Both the position numbers and the translations under genes were made by a program. The notes under the pieces were generated by a model that made no database searches, had not been told where the DNA came from, and saw only the letters and a program-made list of their open reading frames with translations. DNA of 64,000 nt from Costus lasius (taxonomy: Eukaryota; Streptophyta; Magnoliopsida; Zingiberales; Costaceae). Of the stretch, positions 24,331-33,646 are shown piece after piece. The first letter of the stretch is position 1, and the number at the start of each line of letters is the position of its first letter. The stretch is from assembly GCA_027563935.2 (NCBI GenBank), contig JANVAS020000203.1, positions 6,200,001-6,264,000 of the forward strand. The letters run 5' to 3'.

Positions 24331-26050
24331 TGTAGGGTCCCCTTCAAGGGGGAGCGCAAGCATGTGAAACCCCTTTCAAGAGGGGGGCGAAAACACTAAA
24401 GGGGGGTGGCGCATAACTTTGATAGCGGAAGCATGTGTTTTCAACGATTTTAGCATGAGCATATGATCAACTTGAATGAGTTAGATCTATACCATAGCCA
24501 TAGAGTTGGAGGTCGGCTTGGAAGAAGAGATCGAATAGGGGTCTCCTCCACAAGATGCGCACACAAGATGAGGATGCGCTCACTTCCTTGGTGCTCCTTG
24601 TGCTAGCAAGGTTCCAAGAGTTGTCCTTGATCGAGTAAAGAGAAGAGATGATCACTTCCTTTGGTTGGCCGGTCCTTCTCTTGTCGTCCACACCCAAATT
24701 CTCTCAAGTCTCGTCGAGCAAGAGCAAGGAGACAAGAGTTCAATGAGCCTTCAAGCCGTTTTGGCGTTTCAAGGAGACATGCGCTCAATGACTTTCCAAA
24801 AATGGAAAATCCATTAAGCCATGCGTTCTCACTTCTAGCAAACCGCCCAAAACGCTTTATGGATCGAACCATGGGTTCACCCATGTGAACCGGTTCAATC
24901 CAAATTGGTCCAAACCAATTTGGTTCAAAGACCAAACCAAGCCAATCGGTCTAGATCAACCAAACCCTAAGGTTTCCAATCTAACCGTTCATCTCATGAT
25001 GCTCTTGATCTCACCGATCATGCATCAATACTCTCGATCGAAGCTTACCGATCTCAAGCCCTAATCAATCAAACATGATCAGACTGGATCTCACTTACAA
25101 TCAGAGTTTAAACTCCTTTAAACTGAACCGAAACAATTCAGTCCACACGATCTAACTCAAGTAAGCCATATCATCAAATTGTGCGACCCTGAGGGTTTCC
25201 TTTAAATGTCGGTAACGATAACTTACGTTATCACGATCAGTGAGGGGTATCTAGCAACACATCACTGTCTCCCGATATAAAGGAAAGAGTCTTCCAAGAC
25301 TACACCCAAACCACAGCATAAGTGTGAATCAAACTCACGAGGCATGCATGTTTCCTTTGCCACTGGATGTTCTTATTGGACAAGCATGTCAAGCCTGTAA
25401 CTCCAATATGATGAGCATGATTAGATCAGATGATCATAGTCATCTGGGTATGGCCATACACTATCTCAATCATCTCATACAGGGGGGCCCTTTAGAACAT
25501 CACACTCCTTGAACAAGGAGACGGCAATCCTTTATCTATCACTAGTGTCCTAACCTGACTCAAGCTCATCATCCAAGATAGTCTATAATCATTATGTTTC
25601 AAATGATATTGAACTACCTCAAAACAATGACAATCATCATTTAGAAACACAAGTGATCTCAAGTCGAAGGACATGTGCCACTTGCTGCTATCAAGGATTA
25701 TTCACATTGTGACAAACAATTGAATATCCTAGAAGGGTCTGTCCAGTACATCCAATGTACCCATGATTCTACATCTTATTCCATGCTCGAAGCATCCTAT
25801 AAGATTAGCACACATATTAGTCTCAATCATATCAAGGTTGTCTCATGTTCACCAAGATATCTCGACTAAGGACATAGAGCCTGTCAGCCTAGCTGAACAG
25901 CTTTGAGACATTATTCAGTAGTACACTTATTATTGCAGACAAGGTAACAACCTGAATAATAACCATGCCTTTATAAACATAAGAGTTTATTACATGATAC
26001 TTATACAATCCCAAGGCCTCAAACATTAGCCTTAAGGGAATACTCCAACA
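24331..26050 (-). repeat. 5' LTR of element B
   Basis: Same length as 16922-18641 with about four substitutions (for example ctcaaggctg/ctcaaggttg-type changes near 25845 and GGGAATACT near 26038). It is followed by TSD AGTTC and the rest of the C LTR. Confidence 0.95.
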
Positions 26051-26055
26051 AGTTC

Positions 26056-26413
26056 TTGATCTGTAATATGAATCCATGGTATGTGCGGGTCTTGCTTGTC
26101 TGTGTTTGCTTGTAATGATGCAACTCCTTCCATCAGAGTAGGACCGTTGAAGACCGAGATGTCACGATCCTTCTATTCTCAAGGGTCGCACTATGAGTAT
26201 TGCTTCTAGCAATTTCAATTCATAGATTAAGTGTCTTTTAATTCGTAGTTTAAAGTAACTTAGTTTCGATTTCCTCTATTTATAAAATACCAAAAAAATA
26301 TTTTCCAACTCCATTAGAAGTAATTTTGGTTTTATTATAAAATACAAAAAAACTATTTTTTTACAAAAGCGTTGTTTGCATGCACCTTTGTCTTGTGTTT
26401 GCCCCCTACATCA
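26056..26413 (+). repeat. 5' LTR of gypsy element C, right part
   Basis: Resumes after the AGTTC duplication and ends TTTGCCCCCTACATCA at 26413, just before the PBS. This end closely resembles the D LTR end (TTTGCCCCCCACATCA). Confidence 0.75.
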
Positions 26414-26595
26414 GTTGGTATCAGAGCTCATCTTAGAATAGATTTTTAGCCTCAAAACTAATTTTCAACTTCTAAGACTTTTCTTGGACCTAAGTGTTTT
26501 AAAGAAGTGGTTTTTCATAATCTGCTACTATACTTATCATACTACTCTTAGTAGCCTTATTTTCAAAACTACTCTCTTTCAAAACTACTACCACA
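26414..26595 (+). promoter_or_regulatory. PBS and short leader of gypsy element C
   Basis: TGGTATCAGAGCTC at 26416-26429 matches the initiator-Met tRNA complement. The following 165 bp up to the gag ATG are A/T-rich with no other feature. Confidence 0.75.
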
Positions 26596-28395
26596 ATGAC
26601 CACTAGATCTGGCGCAAACTACAATAATCACCCTGAAACTGAACCTAATGAGACTACTAGGATGTATCAAATGATAATGGAAAGGTTTGACCAAATGGAC
26701 ACTAGGATTCAAAATCTAGAAACCCATAGAGGCTCTAGATCTCCTATTCGCCCCTCAAGTGAACCCATCCTAGAGCAACCCACTCGAAACCATAGGGATT
26801 TTCCTAGGGAAGACCAAGAACCTGAATGGGATGAGCCACGTGCTCAACCCTACCACAGACCTAGGGAGGATGATGTGCAACGCAACATCAAACTCACACC
26901 CCCAACCTTTAGTGGTTCCCTTGACCCTAGAGAGTTCTTAGATTGGGTTGACAAGCTTGAACGATATTTTGATTGGAGCATGATGCCTAATCGATCTAAG
27001 GTTAGGTTCACCCATTGTCTCTTAGAAGGTACTGCTAGGTTATACTGGACAAGTGTAGAGAGGAACCAAGAAGTGTTTAGGCGCCCTCCTATTGAGAGAT
27101 GGGAAGAGATGCGAGACAAGCTTAGGGAAAAGTATGTCCCTCCCTACTTCCAACTCAAAATAATTGATGAAGCCATGAGCCTAGTCCAAGGTAGCCAATC
27201 TGTCACCGATTACACCACTAGGTTTGATGAGCTCCTTTTAAGGAGTGGCATCCATGAAGAGTCCCATGTTTCCCTTAGCAGATATAAGAATGGACTTAGA
27301 CCCGAGATCAAAAGAGGAATGACCTATTTCCAAATAGAGTCAAGAGAAATCGCCTACCAAAGAGCTTTAGAGGTAGATGAAAACCTAAAGAGAGCTTTTA
27401 GGAGGGAGTTTAGTTCCCCTAGAACTTATCCTAAGACACCCACATCAAACCCCTCAAGTTCCCAACCCAAAGCCCCAACATAAACACCCTCTAGACCTAA
27501 GGTTGTCCAAGAATCCAATAGAGTAGTCTGCCATGCTTGTCACCAAGTAGGACACTATATGAAAGACTGTCCCAAGAGAGTCCTGTACTTAGGTGAAGAA
27601 AGACATGAGGAAACATATGAGGAAAACCATGAAGAAACCCATAACCCTGACTCTGGATGTATGATCTATGAAGAACTAGTTTATGATAGTGGTGAAGAGC
27701 AAACCCAAGATACCTTAGGAGTGGTTAGATGCACCCTGATCAAACCTACCCCAACTGAGGACTGGCGTAGGACCAGTATTTTCCACACCTACACGAAATG
27801 CAATGGCAACATGTGCAAAGTAGTGATAGATGGGGGAAGTAGTCTAAACGCGGTCTCTCACACTGCCTTAGTGAAATTCAACCTTAAGGCAGAACCACAC
27901 CCTACTCCCTATAGCATATCCTGGGTCAATCAGTCTAGTGTCCCAGTTACCCATAGGTGCTTAGTGCCCCTTCAGTTTGCCATCTACCAAGGCAAGATTT
28001 GGTGTGACGTCATAACCATGGATGTCGCCCCAGTCTTACTCGGTCGCTCTTGGTTATTTGACATGGATGTTATCCACTACGGTCGGACTAACACCTATGT
28101 CTTTAGCCATGATCGGCAAAAGATCAAACTGAAGCCTTCCATGCCTAAGGAACTTAAGGCTTCCACTAGTAAGGGTAGGATAGAGGAACCTAAGGAACCC
28201 AAACCTACCATCCAACTCATAAGATCCCATGCCTTCACCCAAGACTGCTTAGAGTCCAAACAAGTGTACTCCTTAGTCATTAAGGAAACCAACCCAGATG
28301 AGGAGTCACCTATACCCAAAGAAGTTGAGACCCTACACTCAGGGTACTCTGAGCTCACTAGAGATGAACTTCCCAATGGCCTACCCCCCCTTTAG
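26596..28395 (+). pseudogene. Gypsy Gag and retropepsin of element C
   Basis: Gag starts MTTRSGANY at 26596 with a capsid-like domain (TFSGSLDPREFLDWVDKLERYF, about residues 100-230), stopped by TAA at 27481-27483. The same frame continues with a CCHC knuckle CHACHQVGHYMKDC near 27530. An aspartic protease follows with the active-site motif VVIDGGSS near 27815-27845 and a conserved LLGRSW near 28040. The frame then runs into a C-run at 28384-28390 (seven C), where six would keep it open into RT; the extra C is the likely frameshift. Both lesions make Gag-Pol undeliverable from this copy. Confidence 0.88.
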
Positions 28396-29906
28396 AGAAA
28401 TCCAACATGCCATAGACCTTGTCCCGGGTTCCACTCTCCCACACTTGCCCCATTATAGGATGAACCCCACTGAGCATCAAGAGCTCAAGAGACAAGTAGA
28501 TGAACTTTTAGACAAGGGATTCATTAGGGAAAGCCTTAGCCCATGTGCAGTACCTGCCCTTCTTACCCCAAAGAAGGATGGAAGCTGGCGCATGTGTATA
28601 GACTGTAGGGCAATGAATAAGATAACCATCAAATATAGGTTCCCCATCCCAAGGTTAGATGATATGCTTGACATGCTGGTAGGTTCTAAGTGGTTTAGCA
28701 AACTAGACCTTAGAAGTGGATACCATCAAGTCAGGATAAGGTTAGGTGATGAGTGGAAGACAGCCTTTAAGACTAAGGATGGTTTATATGAGTGGTTAGT
28801 CATGCCCTTTGGTCTCTCTAATGCCCCCTCAACTTTTATGAGATTGATGAACCAAGTCTTAAAGCCTTATATAGGAAGATTCTTAGTAGTTTACTTTGAT
28901 GACATCTTAATTTATAGCAAGACTCAAGAAGAACACATGGAACACCTTAGGAAAACCCTAGACCTACTTCAGGAAGAAAAGTTATATCTTAACCTGAAAA
29001 AGTGTTCTTTCCTCTCCCCTAGGGTTATCTTCTTAGGCTTCATAGTATCTGACCAAGGACTTCAAGCTGACCCTAGCAAGATCCAAACCATCTTAGACTG
29101 GCCTGAACCCAAAACCTTGACTGAGATTAGGAGCTTCCATGGTCTAGCTGCCTTCTATAGGAGATTCATTAGAAACTTTAGCACCATAGTAGCCCCTATA
29201 ACCAATTGTATGAAACTAGGTGAGTTTAGTTGGCCTAAGTCTGCTCGTAGAGCTTTTGAGGAGCTTAAGGCTAGAATGACCACTGCCCCAGTCCTAAGAT
29301 TACCTGACTTTTCTAAAGTTTTCATAGTGGACTGTGATGCCTCAGGAGTAGGAATAGGAGGTACCCTTAGTCAGGAAGGTCACCCCGTAGCCTACTTTAG
29401 CGAAAAATTAAATGAGGCTAAACAAAAATATACCACTTATGATAAGGAGTTCTATGCTATAGTTCAATCTTTAAGGCACTGGAGACACTACCTAATACAT
29501 AATGAATTTATTCTGAATCGTTACCACCAAGCTTTATCTTTTTTAAGTGCTCAGAAGAAATTAAATGCTAGGCATGCTAAATGGGTAGAGTATCTTCAAT
29601 AGTATACTTTTGTTTTGAAACATAAGTCTGGAACTGAAAATAAAGCTGCTGATGCTTTGAGTAGAGTAGCTTTACTTGTGCAAAAATTATCTGTTGAAGT
29701 AGTTGGATTTGATCGCATGAAGCATGAATACTTAGAATGCCCTGATTTTTCAAGCATATATTCTGAGCTTAGGATAGACCCTTTGAGTCATCCCCTCTAT
29801 ACCCTAAGGGATGAGTTTTTGTTTCTTGGGCCAAAGTTGTGCATTCCCAAGACCTCAATCCGAGACTTCCTTGTTTGGGAGATCCACGGAGGAGGGTCTG
29901 CCGGGC
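28396..29906 (+). pseudogene. Gypsy reverse transcriptase and RNase H of element C, cut by element E
   Basis: Continues in the frame open from 28298. RT shows [37 protein letters not shown] and the catalytic YFDD (near 28890-28905). RNase H shows the first aspartate in [12 protein letters not shown] and the glutamate in [11 protein letters not shown]. The next aspartate, normally in a YTDHQAL-type motif, is replaced (NRYHQAL near 29515-29540). A TAG stops the frame at 29600-29602 (after WVEYLQ), and the same frame reopens with YTFVLKHKSG and ADALSRV. The sequence reaches the integrase zinc region (WEIHGGGSAG) and is interrupted at 29906. Confidence 0.9.
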
Positions 29907-30963
29907 TGAAAGTTCCCTAAAGGGGGCGAAACCCTAATCATGCGCATATAAAAATTGCATGGGGCGGAATCTAGGGTTTCATGAAGATCGATTAAATATG
30001 AATATATGATCAACTTGCATAGATTGAGAGAGATCATACCAATGCCATTTCTTGGATGGTGACTTGGAAGCAAAGAAACGTGTGCTTCTTCTCCAAAGGC
30101 AATCGCACACAAGAAGATGATGGCTACTCCCTTTTCTTCTTCTTTGTGCTAGCAAAGCTTCAAGGTATCCTTGTCGCGTGAAGGAGAGAGTCTTCCTTGC
30201 TTGGATGGCCGAATACTTCTCACACACTCGTGGAGGCGAGTCACACGAGAGGAAGAGCAAGAGAGGGGCGAGAGACGTGGAACGTGGAGTCGTGCACTCA
30301 TTTTGGAAAAAAAATTTCCAAAAATAGCAAGCATGATGCCTTCACTCCAATCGCAGACATCTCCCTTTGAACCATGCGCTCACTCTAAGTGAACCGGTTC
30401 AATTCACTTTGGTCCAAAGACCAAACCAAACCAAGTCATGGTCTAGATCATATTAAACCATAAGGCTCAAGATCTAACCATTCATCTCTTGATGCTCTTG
30501 ATCTCATCGATCTAGCATCAATTCTCTCGATCGAAGCTTACCGATCTCAAGCCCTAATCAATCTAACATGATCAGACCAGATCTCACTTACAATCAGAGT
30601 TTAAACTCCTTTAAACTGAACCAAAACAATTCAGTCCACACGATTTGACATAAGTAAGCCATATCATCAAATTGTGTGACCCTAAGGGTTTCCTTTAAAT
30701 GTCGGTAACAATAACCTACATTATCACGATCAGTGAGGGGTATCTAGCAACACATCACTGTCTCCCGATATAAAGGAAAGAGTCTTCCAAGACTACACCC
30801 AAACCACAGCACAAGTGTGAACCCAAGTCACTGGGCATATGTGTTTCCTTTGCCACTAGATGTTCTTATTGGACAAGCGTGTCAAGCCTGTAATTCCAAT
30901 ATGATGAGAGTGGTTAGATCAGATGAACATAGTCACCTGGGTATGGCCATACACTTTCTCAAC
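29907..30963 (-). repeat. 3' LTR of element E, left part
   Basis: Starts TGAAAGTTCCC on the + strand (LTR end on the element strand). It contains SL1/SL2 at 30710-30760. It is interrupted by element D after the TCAAC at 30959-30963. Confidence 0.93.
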
Positions 30964-31029
30964 TGATGTGGGAGGCAAACACAGGATTAGAATTTTTATA
31001 TTTTATTGAAGAAAGATCAACCAAAGTCA
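30964..31029 (+). repeat. 66-bp terminal inverted repeat of element D, left copy
   Basis: TGATGTGGGAGGCAAACACA... is the reverse complement of 37060-37125 with one mismatch, and of 32665-32731 with one substitution and a one-base C-run difference. It is bordered directly by the TSD, so it was present when the element integrated. Confidence 0.85.
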
Positions 31030-31276
31030 GCTTGAGTTCAAACACAACCCAACTAGCTAAGGAAGAAGACTTAGGGCTACATTCATGGCCAGCCCAACAA
31101 AGAACAGCAGCCCAAAGATATCCAAAACCCCATAAAAAAGATGCTGAACGTTGCAATTTACTGGAAGAAGAAAACTCCAGCAAGCGAAGAGAAAAGCTAC
31201 ACGCAAAAGAGCTGCCCGTTGCAGCTGGCGTGAAGATGAAGAAAGGAGCAACGGCATTGTTACCAGCCCCCCTCTT

Positions 31277-31283
31277 TATAAAA
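31277..31283 (+). promoter_or_regulatory. TATA box of the D 5' LTR
   Basis: TATAAAA after a CCCCCCTCTT run; also present in the 3' LTR at 35700-35706. It lies to the right of the rearranged end, so the promoter core is kept although about 240 bp of upstream LTR are gone. Confidence 0.5.
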
Positions 31284-32287
31284 ACTGTATCTCCTTTTTT
31301 TTTGTAACAGTTGTTGAAGTTGAAATCAATGGAAATAGTTTTCCTCCGTTTGTCGGATATCTCCTTCTCCCCTCTCTTCCGCTAGGTGCCGAGCACCTCT
31401 CCTCTCCCTTTTCTCCAGCTGAACGCCACTCTCCTCAACCTCTGCCTCGTTTAAACAAGCTTCCGCCGCTGTCGCATTCCACACCCAGCTTCCAGCCGAG
31501 TCCAGCCTTGGACTCTCCGTTCGCCTCGCCGCCGGCGATGATCCGGCCGACGGATCGTCCTCAAACTCCAGCCACACATCCTCCCTTTCAGGTCGAACCC
31601 ACAACCGGTAGGATCGCCCCATCCGACTTCTGGTTCGCCGGAATCGGAAGATTTCCGGTGATGCCTCAGCTCACGCCCCTGTTCCGCCCTTCTCCACTGA
31701 TCGCCGTCGATCTCCTCCGACAAGCCATCAATCGACCCCAAACTCCGGCCATGACCTCTCTTCCATCTTGAGAGCCTCCAGTTGAAGCAGGTTTTGAGTT
31801 CGTCCACCACCGGACGAACGGCGAGCAATTCTGTCTACCCGTATAGCTTCCCCTATTACCGCCCATTTTCTGTCCTGCTCCCGCCTTTCACCGTCGTCCA
31901 CCTCCGACCGGCCACTGTCCGCCCAGAAAATCAGGCCACATGCTCGCCTCATCCATAGCAATTCCCAGTTGTAGCAAGTCGGGAGTTCATGCCATCTCCG
32001 ATGATCACCGGCAGCCCCTGCATCCTCGCACGTCCTCCCCTGTCTCCGCCAGAAGCAGGCCCGTGTTAGCGCCACCCGCCTCCTAGCGCTCAGGCGCCAC
32101 CGCCGGCCGGCCGTCACGCCGGAATGCATCCCTACAGCCTCGAGCCTCCCTTCCCCACGCCGCTGCAGCCACCAACGTCGACCCGCTCATGCCCCAGACG
32201 CCCTGCTGCTTCATGAGAACTCAGCCGAGACTGTTACTGTTCACATTCCTGCATTTTGTTTTAATTTGATTAGCGTTTTTAATGCAG

Positions 32288-32431
32288 GTAATTAACAGGC
32301 TAGGGGCCACTGAAACACCTGACGCTCTATACAACTTGGAAGAACATGTCTTGGTCTTCATCCTGGATGACTTAATTTCAACCGAGCGCCAACAGATCAA
32401 CCTACGCATCCAAGCAAATTACGCTGTTTGA
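32288..32431 (+). other. Exon-like segment inside the D LTR
   Basis: After an intron-like T-rich run ending in AATGCAG (AG at 32286-32287), a 47-codon frame runs to a TGA at 32429-32431. Its peptide (VINRLGATETPDALYNLEEH and on) is protein-like rather than low-complexity. The same segment is unchanged in the 3' LTR (36711-36854). It may be a captured host exon, or chance. I do not recognise the protein. Confidence 0.35.
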
Positions 32432-32731
32432 TAAAATTTCTGTGTTGATTTTCCTTACTGATCTGATTATCTATTTTCTTGGAGATGCCCTATTAGACTG
32501 ACTGAGAATGACACTTCATTTATTTTATACGCTTGAAAAGAACAAATTTCATTCTACCAATTGGCATTATCAATTTTCATTATAGATCATTTGAACCTAT
32601 TCTCATACATGGCTACTATTCGTAAATGATAATTTTCTGCAGTCATGAATTTATAGTTGCTAATTGACTTTGGTTGATCTTTCTTCAATAAAATATAAAA
32701 ATTCTAATCCTGTGTTTGCCCCCCCACATCA

Positions 32732-32809
32732 GTTTGGTATCAGAGCGAGCAAGTGGTCAACTCTTGTCTGGCCACACCGATCCCTGGTTTACTCTTTGTT
32801 TTAATTAAC

Positions 32810-32840
<31 letters not shown>

Positions 32841-33646
32841 ATTACTACATGCTTTCATGTTATTTAGTTGCAATTTTTAAGTTATTTGCTGCTGTAGTTT
32901 ATTTGAAAAGAAAAATGCTTACCTTGAATTCAATCCTGCACAAAACAGCAAATGTTGTTGCTAAAACTGTTTCCCATTTCTGAAACCACCTCATCTCCTG
33001 TTCGCTGAAATATCCCATGTACTGTACTGCTGAATTTTTCTGAGTTTTGCAAAACTTGGTTTCCATCTTGCTGAACTTGTTCTGCACTGAAGTTGTTTGT
33101 GAAAATACCAGAACCCTGCTGAATCTATTGCTGAACCATACATTTGCTGCTATAGCCATGCATAATAATGTATTTTGAAAATCTGGTATCATTTCCTCAA
33201 CAAAAACTGTGCTGAACATTGATAACTTTGCCACTGTTGAGAATCTTCTGCTGCCATTAAACTTGTGTTGCTGAACATTATTCTTGCTGGTTACCAATCC
33301 ATGTTAGTTGTTACTTTTCTTGTGTTAAGATAACTTTAGACTCCTGCAATTGCTATGCCTATAATTCTTGCTGAAACTCAGCCTTATTAATCTGGAATTT
33401 CAGCTGAGACCTAGATCTGGTATAGGCTGCAAATTCTTTCCTTCTCAAGCGGTACTTCACTTATGCTGAAATTTTACATGCTGAGCTGAAACCTGTATTC
33501 TCAATATTACTCATCACCGAAACTCAAATTTGCAAATTCTGATTTCTGACTATTACTTCTGCACTTATCTCTTGCACTTAAACAATGGTCACTCAATTCA
33601 GTAGATTTGCATGCTTACTCCCTAGTTGTACGATAAACTTTTTATC
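32732..33646 (+). promoter_or_regulatory. PBS and leader of element D
   Basis: PBS TGGTATCAGAGCG at 32735-32747. An A-tract of about 29 bases starts near 32810. Between 33000 and 33500 the motif GCTGAA recurs about ten times in variable context. No Gag-like coding sequence is present; the region ends at the first ATG of the ORF at 33647. Confidence 0.6.

Larger units (their letters stand above)
16922..26050 (-). mobile_element. Ty1/copia element B, full length, TSD AGTTC
   Basis: Complete 9129-bp copy in reverse orientation inside the 5' LTR of gypsy element C. Its LTRs are both 1720 bp (16922-18641 and 24331-26050), with TSD AGTTC at 16917-16921 and 26051-26055. Only about four differences are visible between the LTRs, so the insertion is recent. 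The polyprotein is interrupted by one stop codon. Its leader lacks the tRNA-like B-box segment of A, E and G. Confidence 0.95.
30964..32731 (+). repeat. 5' LTR of element D (rearranged left end)
   Basis: Ends TTTGCCCCCCCACATCA before the PBS. From 31028 on it matches the 3' LTR from 35451 (CAGCTTGAGTTC) with about twenty small differences. It has 29 extra bases near 32545-32575, and the 3' LTR has a deletion there between TTTCATT repeats. Positions 30964-31029 do not match the 3' LTR start (35209-35450) but are the inverted complement of the LTR end (37060-37125, one mismatch). TATAAAA is at 31277-31283; a GC-rich block spans about 31440-32200. Confidence 0.88.

Noticed and set aside
32810..32838. 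A-tract in D as a possible LINE or SINE tail
   Set aside because: It lies inside the D leader without TSD or retroposon sequence upstream; more likely an expanded homopolymer.
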